Below are positions 25,365 through 36,440 of a DNA stretch of 64,000 bases, piece by piece (within the stretch, counting starts at the first letter, position 1; every line of letters begins with the position of its first letter). The stretch lies in the NCBI GenBank assembly GCA_001972305.1, contig BDDD01000712.1, forward strand, positions 265,943 to 329,942, given 5' to 3'. The position numbers and the translations under genes were made by a program. The notes beneath the pieces were generated by a model that searched no databases, had not been told where the DNA came from, and was given only the letters and a program-made list of their open reading frames with translations. Origin of the DNA: Cephalotus follicularis (taxonomy: Eukaryota; Streptophyta; Magnoliopsida; Oxalidales; Cephalotaceae).

Positions 25365-25400
25365 AATTTCGAGGACGAAATTCCATGAAGGATGGGTGAA
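25365..25400 (+). promoter_or_regulatory. Element F conserved 3' motif and polypurine tract
   Basis: AATTTCGAGGACGAAATT (25365-25382), a near-palindrome common just after pol in Tekay/Del elements, precedes the purine-rich GAAGGATGGGTGAA that abuts the LTR start at 25401 and would prime plus-strand synthesis. Confidence 0.8.
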
Positions 25401-25574
25401 TGTACGCCCGAGATTTTCGTGTATTATAATTTCACGATGTATTTGTACTTTTGAATTATGAAATTAATAAAGGATGGATTTTCCGAATTTGATGATATTT
25501 TCCCATCTCTATAATGTTGAATTTTAGTGTTAAATACTAAAAGAATGTTAAAATGCTAAAACGACGTTGTTCTG

Positions 25575-26890
25575 GGGGAAACACGTCGACGCCTATATAA
25601 ACACGTCAACGTCTTTGTGGCAACAAGACGCACGTAGCTGCATGCACATGCACATCGATCCAGAGGAGGACATCGACGTTCTCGTGTAAACTGATGAATG
25701 ACATTGACGTCCTTGGAAAGACGTCGACGCGTTAACTTCAAATGTCATGCATGTTACTCTTCTGACAAATAACGTGCATGTGGAATCTGGTTAGAGTCTT
25801 TTGCATACGTCTTGGGGCATGGATTAGGACGTGTTGGGCATGCACCTTACTCCCTAACCTGCATGGCTGAAATTAGGTGGACAAGTGTGGCTTGTGTGTG
25901 TACATGCAACAAATGCAAGAAGAATAGGACATGTGTGCATGCAAGGGATGGATAGAAGGAATGGGGCACTGTCTGGCATGAAGGACTGAGAAACGAGCCC
26001 AGCTGCTGCATGCAGAGGTGGGGGTGTACCCTAGACACATGTGACCTGCAAAAAAAAATGCAAAGGAAGAAGAGGTGAGTTGCATAAAAGATAGCCTCCA
26101 CCTCTTACCTTCTGCTGTTATTGATGAGAAAGAACCAGACACTTGAGAGAGACACTGTGACTGCGAGAAAACATAAAGTAAAGGAGAGAAAACGTTTCCT
26201 CCATTGTTGAGCTTGGAGCTTGGAGCTACTAGTGCATCTACGGGACGGACCTAGAGGGACTGCTGTGACCAGTTTGGAAACGAAAAGAAGTGGATTTTTC
26301 AGTTCCTGACTTGGGAAAAAAGGTAGGGGAAAGCCATAATTGTAATCTCGAGTTTGATATTCATGCATAGTCTATGATTTTGGATGCATGAAATGCATGA
26401 TTCTTGGACTGATTTTGTTACTGGATTGATGCCATGATATGCTAGATATGTTTTGAGTATCTGCATGTTGGTTTCTTGCCTTGATTACCTGTTATTATGC
26501 ATGATTATGGGTTGTTAAGGCTACTGTGTGTTAAGTCATGAGGAAGAAGACGATTGCTGCTAGATAGACATCGACGCCTCTTAATGAACATCGACGTCTT
26601 CTGAGTTTTGCCTTGTTACTGATTGAAAGGGATCAACGTCTACGAAAAGACATCGATGCCTTAGGCTGCCTACCTAGATTTTGACGTGTTACACATCGAC
26701 GCCTAAGGTTCCTACCTTAACGCGTCGACGCCGTGAACAATACGCTGTCGTTCTGAGGTTCCAGACCTTGAGCATCGACGCGTATGGAATGGACATCGAC
26801 GCCTTCCTCTGCAGAACATGCTGACATTAAAGACTAGGACATCGATGCCTGTTGGAAAAGACATCGATGCCTTTTGGATAGACATTGACG
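25575..26890. repeat. Dyad clusters of element F LTR
   Basis: Cluster one (25575-25740) has about five motifs such as ACACGTCGACGCC and AGACGTCGACGCG. Cluster two (26565-26890) has about ten, such as GACATCGACGCCT and GACATCGATGCCT. Between them is ordinary LTR sequence. Confidence 0.75.
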
Positions 26891-27768
26891 TCTTTAGTAC
26901 TGTTTGGGGTTTTCTTCGTCTAACGATATGAAACGATCCCGATTCCTGTTAGAGTGCATTTGAGCATTTGTATGCATTGCATATGCACCGTTTACTGCCT
27001 GATTGTATACTGTTTGTGAATTGTTTATGATTTCTAAAGTATTGGTATTTAGAAATGCATATATGAACTCGGAATATGATATTTTGAGTATGAGAATATG
27101 TATTGGTTAAATAACGTATTTTCGACCGAACTGATAGACAATTTACACTACTGAAACTGTTTAATGATATTTTCTATGGAAAAAGTATATTTCCAATGTT
27201 GTCACTTTTGGGAAACATTTTGGAAATAACCTGCCTGTTGTGGATCAAATCCATCACTACTGTTTACTGTACTGTTACTGCCTGAATTCACTGTGTGCTC
27301 TGTGAATTGCTATGTGTTTGTGTTTGAGCTACTAGTTGCATGGCGGAGGCTGTCAGCGCCGACTAGTGGTAGGGTTGTCCTAGGGGCCAGGAGCATGGCT
27401 AGGTGACTCACTGTACTGTTGCCTCGCTCGGTGGCCTGATGTAGGGGTCGGAGCGAGAGTGTAGCGTGGGGCCAGGAGTTGGCGGCGCTATATACTGCCT
27501 GTTGTGGTCTTATGTGGACATACTGTACTGCCTGTTGGTCATTCTTGGACATTACTGTGTTTGTTGATGTAGCCCTGGCCGGGTTACTACTGTACTGTTT
27601 CTGCATACATATATTTCCTTATATATGTACCCACTGTTATTTTACTGAACTTTTAAAATATATATATTTCTCATATATATATATATAAACTAGAATTTCT
27701 ACTGCACTGCATCATTTATGCATTCATATCATGATATGCATTATGCTAATCCCGAGTTACTTCTATGA

Positions 27769-27812
27769 CTTAGCCGAGTGAGGACAAAGGCTAACCCCCA
27801 ACTTTACAGATT
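27769..27812 (+). other. Conserved CTAACCCC block in F LTR
   Basis: CTTAGCCGAGTGAGGACAAA followed by GGCTAACCCCC. The same block, reversed, occurs at 3273-3309, 22302-22343, 33638-33680 and 48223-48260. Confidence 0.8.
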
Positions 27813-28269
27813 GATGCAGTGGACCGGTTGGACTGACATGGGCGAAGATCAAGTTGTTATATTCTTGATTTTACTTCTCCTGCTTTGTATTAAACCTATG
27901 TTGGTTATGGTTTTCGGATGTACCGTTGTTATGGTTCTGTTACTGAAGGACTTTATTCTTGACCTGTAATCCACGCTCTGTCTATGGGCGATTAACTTTT
28001 ATGAACTGTATTTGGGTAGCGTACGGTATGGGAGACACGTTACGAGTTTACAGCTTATGTTCTGTTATGCTTCCGCAACTGTGGTACTTTGGAAAAGTTT
28101 TTAAGTTTTATGGTGTTTGCATGAGCTGTACTTTATGTTGATTGCCTTTACCGCTTTAATGTTACGTTTCTTTTGAACGGGGTGTGATACTCTGGCAGCT
28201 ACTGTCACGCATGACACCTGCCCTCCATGCATTCCCTTTTGTTTCAGTCACACAGGCATGCACAAACAC

Positions 28270-28420
28270 CTGTTCTGTACCGATCCAGTCGATTGTCTTC
28301 ACTTGGCAGTCGACTACCATACCACGCATTTAGACAGTCGACTGTTCCCCTGTGACAGTCGGCTGTTCCTTCATAAACCAGGCAGTTGACTGTTACCCTG
28401 TAACAGTCGGCTGTCTTGCC
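28270..28420. repeat. AGTCGACT dyad cluster, left LTR of E (second part)
   Basis: Includes a perfect 12-bp palindrome ACAGTCGACTGT at 28334-28345, plus CAGTCGGCTGT and CAGTTGACTGT variants. Six copies in 150 bases. Confidence 0.85.
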
Positions 28421-28582
28421 TGATTTTTGGTTCATTTTAGTTTGGTTTTCACCAATTGTACATCCATTCATCCCAAGCAATTACCAATCACAATTTATAA
28501 TAATTGGACATTAAATTCAAATGAGTGCACATTTTATTAATCAATATTACAATGTACACGAATTGAATTTTCGGTTATTACA

Positions 28583-28618
28583 TTCCCCCCTCCTTAAAGA
28601 AAATTCGTCCTCGAATTT
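28583..28618 (-). promoter_or_regulatory. Element E polypurine tract and conserved 3' motif
   Basis: The minus strand reads AAATTCGAGGACGAATTT (28601-28618), then the purine run AAGGAGGGGGGAA (28583-28595), directly at the inner LTR edge 28582. Confidence 0.9.
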
Positions 28619-28627
28619 AGCCCTTCA

Positions 28628-30078
28628 TTACATTCCGAACAAGTGGGGAAATGTCTCCCTCATTTCGTCCTCACGCTCCCACGTAGCTTCATCCGCTCCG
28701 TGAAAATGCCACAGTACCTTTGCCATAGGGATGGTCTTGTTCCTTAGAACCTTTGCTATTCTATCCACAATCCTTGTCAGCCTTTCCTCATATGTCAATC
28801 TAGGACTGATGAATCCAGGGTCGTAGCTCAATATGTGAGATGGGTCAGGAACGTATTTCTGTAACATGGAAACATGAAATACGTTATGCACATCCGATAA
28901 ACTAGGTGGTAGTGCAATCTGGTATGCTACCTCCCCCACTCTCTCCAGTATCTCGTAAGGTCCAATATACCTTGGAGCCAACTTTCCCTTGAGGCCAAAA
29001 CGGTGTATCCTTTTCAAAGGCGAGATCTTCAGGAATACATGAACCCCCTTCTCAAACTCTAGATTCCTTCTCTTGCTATCGGCGTAACTCTTCTGCCGAC
29101 TTTGTGCAGCTAGCAATCTCTTCTTGATCATCTCCACTTTATCAGTGGTCTCTTGTACCAAGTCCGGTCCAAGCACTTGTCTCTCACCTACCTCGTCCCA
29201 GCAAATAGGTGATCTGCATTTCCTCCCGTACAAAGCTTCATAGGGAGCCATTCCAATGCTGGTATGAAAACTGTTGTTGTAAGAGAACTCAATCAATGCT
29301 AGAAGGTCCTCCCAACTACCAGTGAAATCAATCATACAAGCCCGTAGCATATCCTCCAGAGTCTGAATAGTACGCTCGGACTGTCCGTCAGTCTGTGGGT
29401 GGAATGCAGTGCTAAAGTTCAAGGTTGTTCCCATTGCAGATTGGAACTTCTTCCAGAACCTTGAAGTAAATCTAGTATCTCGGTCACAAACAATACTAAC
29501 CAGCACCCCATGCAATCTCACTATCTCCTGGATATACAATCGAGCAAGTTTCTCGATAGAATACCTCACGTTCATTGGAAGAAAGTGAGCAGACTTAGTA
29601 AGTCTGTCCACAACTACCCACACTGCCTCAGCTGATTTCGTGACCTCGGCAATCCTGACACGAAGTCCATGGTCACATGTTCCCACTTCCATTCAACCAC
29701 TGGTAGCGATTGTAGCAGTCCCGAAGGTCTCTGATGTTCAGCCTTCACTCTCTGACAGGTCAAACATCTTGCTACATATTCAACAATTTCTCTCTTCATA
29801 CCACTCCACCAGTACTTCTTCTTCAGGTTATGCCACATCTTGGAACTTCCTGGGTGAACACTGTATCTCGATTGGTGAGCTTGTTGCAGTAGCTCATTCT
29901 TGATGCTCTCGTCATCCGGAACACATATCCTCCCCCGGAACCTCAATATGCCATCAGTATGAATGGAGAACTCAGAATCAACATCTAGGTTCTCACGAAT
30001 ACTCCACAATTCAGAATCATTATACTGAGCAGTCAGAATACGTTCCAGAAGTTTCGGTTGTGCTCTCAGACTTGCCAC
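28628..30078 (-). pseudogene. Element E integrase with chromodomain-like tail (fossil)
   Basis: HHCC domain (about 29740-29880) with HQSRYSVHPGSSKMWHNLKK and YVARCLTCQRVKAEHQRPSG. The core follows with VVDRLTKSAHFLPM (first Asp), VCDRDTRFTSRFWKK (second Asp) and HPQTDGQSERTIQTLEDML (Glu). GRKCRSPICWDEVGE and HVFLKISPLKRIHRFG follow. The C-terminus shows IPMAKVLWHFHGADEATWER and MRETFPHLF, the chromodomain-like end of Tekay elements. The protein is about 80 percent like that of F by eye. Only slightly broken. Confidence 0.92.
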
Positions 30079-30087
30079 AATAACTCC

Positions 30088-30702
30088 TCAGGAAACCATG
30101 AATGGATTCCATCTCTGAAATTCCTCCAATAGCATCCACTGTGAGACCATTGCTCCAGCAATCATTGCCTTGCGACCCAGCGCATCGGCCACTACATTCG
30201 CCTTTCCCGGGTGGTATTGAATATTGCAGTTGTAGTCATTGAAGAATTCCACCCATCGCCTCTGTCTCAAGTTGAGCTCCTTCTGGAAAAACAAATATTT
30301 CAAACTTTTGTGGTCAGTAAAGATATCAAACCGTGCACCATAGAGGTAGTGCCTCCATTTCTGCAAAGCAAACACTATGGCTGCCAACTCAAGATCGTGT
30401 ATGGGATAATTTTCCTTGTATGGATTTAACTTCCTCGATGCGTATGCAATCACCCTACCATGTTGCATAAGTACGCATCCCAATCCCTTCCCAGAAGCAT
30501 CTGTGTAGACAGTAAATCCCTCATTACCCTCAGGTAATGCCAACACTCGAGCTGAAATCAACCGACTCTTCAACTCTTGGAAACTTGCCTCACAGGAATC
30601 ATCCCACACAAAACTAGACTTCTTCTGAGTCAACTGTGTCAGTGGTGTAGCAAGTTTCAAAAATTCCTTGATGAATCTTCGGTAGTATCCAGCCAATCCC
30701 AA
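30088..30702 (-). pseudogene. Element E RNase H (fossil)
   Basis: Open over about 200 codons. It starts in the connection block [20 protein letters not shown], then [20 protein letters not shown] (Asp), [18 protein letters not shown] (Glu), [14 protein letters not shown] (Asp), and ends [17 protein letters not shown]. The text runs on into integrase on the left and RT on the right. Confidence 0.9.
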
Positions 30703-30738
30703 GAAACTATGAACCTCCGTAACGTTCCTCGATTGGGG

Positions 30739-31440
30739 TCAATCAACAATACTCTCTATCTTTGAAGGATCCACTGACAATCCTTCACTCGACACAATAT
30801 GACCTAGGAAAGTCACATGATCCAACCAAAATTCGTACTTGCTGAATTTGGCGTACAACTGTTCCCTCTGTAGTGTCTGCAGTATAATTCTCAAGTGCTG
30901 CATGTGTTCCTCAATGCTCTTTGAGTAGATCAGGATGTTATCTTGGAATATAACGATAAACTGGTCCAGGTAAGGCTGGAACACTTTGTTCATCAGACAC
31001 ATAAAGGCTGCAGGAGCATTTGTCAAACCAAACGGCAGAATCAGAAATTCGTAGTGCCCATAACTGGTTCAAAATGCGGTTTTCTCCACATCACCCTCTC
31101 GGATCCTCAACTGATGGTAGCCTGTTCTCAGGTCAAGTTTGGAGAATATAGGTGAGCCTTGCAATTGATCGAACAACTCCTCAACATGTGGCAGAGGATA
31201 CTTGTTCTTCACAATCACCTGATTTAACAGACTGTAGTCAATGCATAGCCGCATCGATCCATCCTTCTTTTTCACAAATAGAACCGGTGCTCCCCATGGT
31301 GACACACTCGGTTTGATAAAGCCCTTGTTAAGATAATCCTGCAATTGAACTTTCAACTCCTTCAGTTCGGCAGGAGACATTCAGTACGGTGCTCTGGATA
31401 TAGGAGCAGTTCCAGGCAACAACTCAATACTGAACTCTAT
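30739..31440 (-). pseudogene. Element E reverse transcriptase (fossil)
   Basis: RT blocks in order, from the right: [99 protein letters not shown], then the catalytic-box region [15 protein letters not shown] and the thumb/connection start [20 protein letters not shown]. Typical gypsy RT; slightly broken. Confidence 0.9.
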
Positions 31441-31512
31441 ATCTCTCTCCGGTGGCAACGAAGTTAGTTCATCTAGAAACACATCAGGAAATTCACATAC
31501 AACAGGCACTTG

Positions 31513-32259
31513 TTAAATACTAGGCGTACCTTTCATATGATCAATCACATACGCCAAATAGCCTTCACATCCTTGCTTGAGATATTTCTGTGCTCGAGTA
31601 TAGGAAATGATCGGAGCAGTAACATTCTTCTCTCCGACAAACTTTGACTCAGTCCCATCCTGAAGGTAAAATGCCATCATCTTGTTGTAGCAATCAACAC
31701 AAGCATGATGAGCATACAGCCAGTCCATCCCCAAGTTTATATCAAAATCCTGGATAGGTAACACTATCAGGTCAGCAGATGATTCAATTCCAGCTACCAT
31801 GATCTCACAGTCTTTCATAACAGTATCAGATAGAAGACAAGTACCCGCAGGAGTACTCACCTCCAATACATAAGGAAGTCTAGAAGTAATACCATGCAAA
31901 TTGCGAACAAATTCAGATGCAATGAATGAATGTGTCGTACCAGGGTCAATCAATACATGAGCTAATATTCCAGATATATAAATAGTACCTCCCACAACAG
32001 TAGTAGATTCCGGCACATCATCTTTAGATAAGGTGTAGACCTTACCTTTCACAATCCCTTTTCTGGTGTCTCTCCACGGTTGAGCCGCCGCAACACTACC
32101 ACTAGCACCAGCACTCCCCTGTTGGCCGCGTGCTTGATCCCTCATCATCGGGCAATTAATCACCATGTGATCTTGTGAACCACACCTCAAGCACTTTCCC
32201 ATCTTCTTCAAGCATTCGGTCTCATCATGATTCTGACGATCGCAAAAAAGTACATCCAC
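31513..32259 (-). pseudogene. Element E CCHC knuckle and aspartic protease (fossil)
   Basis: An open stretch of about 250 codons. The N-terminal part has the zinc knuckle CLRCGSQDHMVINCP (C-X2-C-X4-H-X4-C). The protease follows with VLIDPGTTHSFIASEFV (active-site Asp), KDCEIMVAGIESSADLIVLP and DFDINLGMDWLYAHHACVDC. The end, KYLKQGCEGYLAYVID, is the linker to RT. Gag nucleocapsid and protease in one frame are normal for Tekay elements. Confidence 0.9.
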
Positions 32260-32289
32260 CTGTATTCTGTTGACTGTTTCGGCTCGGAG

Positions 32290-33200
32290 TCCTTGATCAT
32301 GTGCGTCGGGAACCTCATTGACCTCTGTTATCAGATCGGGTTGACTTAGCAGGATTATTGCTTCCCTGCCCCTGTGACTGTACGGCCCTCAATTGATTAG
32401 TATGAGTCCGTTCTGCCCTTCCCTCATTTGCGTCAGCCTCCAGAATCATCGCTCTTTCAGCGACATCAACAAAAGTGGTCAGTTGCAACATCAACAATTT
32501 AGATCTGATATCTTGTCGAAGGCCTTTCAGGAACCTTCGGATCACCCTCCACTAGATAAGGTGTATGTCTTGCCAGCTCCACAAATCTACTCTAGTACAG
32601 AGCTACCGTCATGTCTCCTTGACGTAACTCCATCAGTTCAGTCTCCCATCGGTCATGCTCAATCTGTGGTACATAAGCCTCAAGAAACTCAGACTAAAAT
32701 TTGTCCCAAGTCCGGTTAAGTCCACGGGCTTCCCATTTTGCTTCAGTCCTTTCCCACCAGTAAGTCACCTTGCCCCATAAGCGGTACAAAGCAAAATTAA
32801 GCTTCTGGTCATCAGTACATTCCAGAGCAGCAAAAATATTCTCCAGATCTCTAATCCACTGCTCGGCTACAGAAGCATTCAATTCACCATTGAAAGTTGG
32901 AGGATTCTGCCTCATGAACCGCTCCAGATCTCGACCAAATCCACCGCCATGACAAGCTTCAGGTGCTTGCTAATAAGTCCGGTTAGCCTCGTACATTTGC
33001 CGAATCTGTTCCATGTTTGTCGCATTCGCTTGCATCTGCTGTTGAAAGAGATCAGCCATGCGGTCAAAGTGACTCCTCTCGTCATACACTGGAGGAATAT
33101 TCACTCCCTCGTTCACTGTCGGGTCATTCTCAGGTACTGGTGGAGCATTGACACCTTCCTTGGTTCTACGCCTTCCTCTTCTTCCTCTTTGTAGATCCAT
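32290..33200 (-). pseudogene. Element E gag (fossil)
   Basis: Probable start at the ATG read leftward from 33200 (MDLQRGRRGRRRTKEG, basic). Then comes the gag core: NPPTFNGELNASVAEQWIRD, LENIFAALECTDDQKLNFAL, VTYWWERTEAKWEARG and FLKGLRQDIRSKLLMLQL, the family's retrotransposon-gag domain. The leader to the primer site at 33293-33304 is about 90 bases. Broken in a few places. Confidence 0.88.
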
Positions 33201-33292
33201 TTCAGTTTCCTATATGGAATAACATAATCATTAGGAAAACAATTTCACTCAAATTTCTGAGAAACTTATCCCAGCTAGCATATATGGAATAT

Positions 33293-33304
33293 GCTCTGAT
33301 ACCA
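33293..33304 (-). promoter_or_regulatory. Element E primer-binding site (tRNA-iMet)
   Basis: The minus strand reads TGGTATCAGAGC, 12 bases complementary to the initiator Met tRNA end, four bases from the LTR edge 33309. Confidence 0.95.
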
Positions 33305-33308
33305 TGCT

Positions 33309-35954
33309 TGTCACACCCCGTTTTTCCCAACATACATTGGACAAGCATATATGGTGATATCAGAAATAAGCATAGTAATATTCCAGCAATAATTCATAAA
33401 TAAATTTGCGGAAGCATTCGATAAGCCGGAATATAAATACAAGTCATCCGCACGCATCCCATACTACGTGCAGACATAATCCAACAATTATCCTTAAACA
33501 AAGGAAATACAACAGTAACGGGGTATGATCCGTTCGTTACAAATTACAGTACATCACATAAAGAAAATAACAACCTTAAGATGAATAAATAGAAGCTCTC
33601 CAAGCTTCAGCAGCAATCTCCAAGTCTTCGCTTAATCTGAAATTGTAGGGGTTAGCCATTTTCCTCACTTAGCTAAGTAGGAAGATAATGCATGCTAAGG
33701 AATATACGAATGCAAAATGTATGACAGTTTAGATTTAAAATAAAGTTTAAATGAACCAATATATAAGCAACCATGCGAAGTGGCCATAGACAATACATAT
33801 GCAAGAATACCGCACAAGGGTACAATCAATCAATCCAGTGGTTTGTCCGAAGACTAGTATTGGGCTCAAGACGTCGCTAACCCCTAGCCTACGTCGAGCC
33901 ACCTAGCTATCACCCTAACTCCGCTGATGATAGGAGGTAAACAGTACTACCGGCATTAAGCGGGCAGTTAACAATTAAGCTCTGCATTGCAGGCATTTTT
34001 GGTGTGTACTCTAGCCAACTCCTGGCACATTGGACCACCTCCGTTAGCCAGTGACATCTGCCATCACTCTACTAATCGGCAATATGCATAGACAATCAAT
34101 TCAATCAGTGCAATTCAATAATAATATTAATTATATAAATAATATGCAATATCAAAGTGTTTTCTTTAGAACATATAACATTTCAGTGATCGTACGTCTC
34201 ATATGAGGAAACGATATCATTACAGTAGTGGTTCCCAGTTTGGGAACAAAACAGTAGGTACCTCACATGGGAGGAAAATTAGTAGTTCCTTTAAAACAAT
34301 AGTTTTCATTTGAAAATGATAGTTAAACCATGAATTGTGCATATAGCACATAGTTCTTTCAATCTTTAGAAATATGGAATAATATTGTTTATAACAATCA
34401 CTAGTATATACTAATTAACAGTAGCATATACAGGAACAATAACAAGGACAGTAGCAATTCAATTGGGCCCCAACAAGACCTATATCAGTAATTTTACCCA
34501 GGACAGCCGACTGCTCTCAAGAACAGTCGGCTATTTTGGGTTGAGTAGTTGACTGTTTTATTTGTACAATCGACTGGATGCATTGAGCAGTCTACTGTCA
34601 TGAAGAACAGTCGACTGCTTCTGCCCAGAAATCCAGGCAGTAGCAGTTTATGTATTACAATCTCTAATACCAATCCAATCCAAGACATGCAATCATACAG
34701 AAAATGAACATACATGATATGCATAATATATCTTCCATAAACATGTCATTACCCCTCCCTCAATAGCTTATCCCAAGATCAATTGGAATGATCTTTCTCT
34801 TTGTGTTTCCAAGGTTTTCACCAAATAATCCTTTTAATTCCAGCAGGTTCAATCTATATCATGCATGCATGTGGTTTAGTCATTAACTAGTAGGTTTGTC
34901 TAGATTATCCAGCTACAATAGCTGTCCTAATAGTGATTCAACAATAGTTCATTAAGCCATTTAACTGTCCTTTTTACCACATCTATATAAACCTTGTGTC
35001 CATCTATTTAAATCCCGTATTCCTTAACTTGAAACATGTGTACAGAAGGTATACTTAAGGAAATCAGTAAGTTTAAGACAACTACAATTCGAGTTAGAGC
35101 TATTTAAATTCTCTAAGCTTTATGCCCATGTTTCTTACTCCCATATTACCATTCCAAATCAATTCTAGAACTGTTAATCCTTTATCATGTTAACAGAGGA
35201 TAACTAACCTTCCTAGTTACAGTACTACTTAAGCAGGGAGCTCGAATTGGAACTTACCAGGAGAAGTCCAAAGCTTCCAAGTCCTTCTTTGAGCTTTCAA
35301 AAATCCTCAATGCAAGCTCCAATGATTTTCCAGCCACTCTCCTCTATCTTCAGTGTTTTCTAACACTCACACACAGTCCTAACAGTTGATATAGAGCTTT
35401 GAATTCACCAGAGTCCCTTAACTCCTCATTCTCTCATCATATGCACTCCTTTTCCTTTCTTCTTTCTATCTCTTTCTCACCCTTTTCTCTTCTACTTTGC
35501 AGGTTGCAGGCCTGCGATTTGCAGAAGGATTAGAGGACGTGCAAGCACTCTAATTTGCATGCTCTGGCAGCTACTGTCATGCATGACACCTGCCCTCCAT
35601 GCATTCCCTTTTGTTTCAGTCACACAGGCATGCACAGACACCTGTTCTGTACCGATCCAGTCGACTATCTTCACTTGGCAGTCGACTGCTATACCACGCA
35701 TTTAGACAGTCGACTGTTCCCCTGTGACAGTCGGTTGTTCCTTCATAAACCAGGCAGTCGACTGTTACCCTGTAATAGTCGGCTGTCTTGCCTGATATTT
35801 GGTTTATTTTAGATTGGTTTTCACCAATTGTACATCCATTCATCCCAAGCAATTACCAATCACAATTTATAATAATTGGACATTAATTTCAAATGAGTGC
35901 ATATTTTATCAATCAATATTACAATGTACATGAATTGAATTTGCGGTTATTACA
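33309..35954 (-). repeat. Element E right (5') LTR (2646 bp)
   Basis: Complete: starts TGTCACACCCCG and ends GCGGTTATTACA, followed by the target duplication CTTCC. Reverse block of CTAACCCC at 33638-33680. Dyad clusters at 34498-34620 and 35650-35795. Sense transcription would start in this LTR and run left. Confidence 0.95.
35650..35795. repeat. AGTCGACT dyad cluster, right LTR of E
   Basis: A perfect ACAGTCGACTGT palindrome at 35706-35717, with GCAGTCGACTGCT and CAGTCGGTTGT variants around it. Confidence 0.85.
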
Positions 35955-35984
35955 CTTCCATCCTTCTACGCACTCTTGGTATCA

Positions 35985-36440
35985 TAGGCAGAGGAGTCAA
36001 CAAGCATACGCGCTCCTCGGCCTCTTCGACTCAAGGTAGCATCACTATAGGTGCTCCTTGGCCTCTTCGTCTCAAGGTAAAATCACTATAGGTGCTCCTC
36101 GGCCTCCTCAACTCAAGGTAACATCACTATAGGTGCTCCTCGGTCACCTTGGCTCAAGGTAGCATCACTATAGGTGCTTATCAGCCTCCTCAACTCAAGG
36201 TAGCATCACTATCACCTGTATTCTACTCTACTGCAGTTGAGCATCACCATTGTCTATGCACCGCTTGTTCTGCAGAGGATGGTCAATCCTTTCCTTAATG
36301 TTGTCTGTTTAAGACAATGACCTTATGGGTCCAATCACAATCGATGGCCCTTATTGGACATCTCAGTCGGTGACCCTTAGGCTATCGGTCATCTCAGTCG
36401 GTGACCTTTAGGCTATCGGTCATCTCAGTCGGTGACCCTT
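35985..36440. repeat. Tandem arrays in LTR G
   Basis: Five units of about 41 bases built on GGTAGCATCACTATAGGTGC and TCCTCGGCCTCCTC (35985-36230), then three units of about 33 bases with ATCTCAGTCGGTGACCCTTA (36360-36440). Confidence 0.85.

Larger units (their letters stand above)
23438..28189 (+). mobile_element. Element F: Ty3/gypsy remnant (RNase H, integrase, 3' LTR)
   Basis: Plus-strand Tekay-type remnant within the left LTR of E. Parts present: RNase H (23442-23840), integrase and chromodomain-like tail (to 25355), a polypurine-like tract (25387-25400) and a 3' LTR (25401-28189). The protein is close to that of E. It postdates E, because it lies in E's LTR. Broken in a few places; the integrase region is long and open. 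Confidence 0.88.
25401..28189 (+). repeat. Element F 3' LTR (about 2.8 kb)
   Basis: Starts TGTACGCCCGAG after the polypurine tract and ends GGGGTGTGATA near 28189, where the left LTR of E resumes. It has dyad clusters of ACGTCGACG and ACATCGACGCC at 25575-25740 and 26565-26890. The CTAACCCCC block, preceded by TGAGGACAAAGG, is at 27778-27800. Confidence 0.85.
21973..28582 (-). repeat. Element E left (3') LTR, interrupted by element F
   Basis: Starts TGTCACACCCCG and ends CGGTTATTACA at 28582, next to the polypurine tract. The parts at 21973-23437 and 28190-28582 match the right LTR of E closely. Between them lies element F. It holds the ACAGTCGACTGT dyads (23160-23285 and 28270-28420). Confidence 0.9.
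21973..35954 (-). mobile_element. Element E: near-complete Tekay-type gypsy retrotransposon
   Basis: A minus-strand element with two LTRs (21973-28582, containing element F, and 33309-35954), a primer site, gag, CCHC, protease, RT, RNase H, integrase with chromodomain-like tail, and a polypurine tract. It is flanked by CTTCC on both sides (21968-21972 and 35955-35959). The LTR starts differ by only about three bases in the first 120 and by more in other stretches, so overall divergence is a few percent. That suggests an age of roughly one to a few million years under usual plant rates (inference). It is the youngest-looking complete copy here but is broken in a handful of places. It sits inside LTR G. 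Confidence 0.92.
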
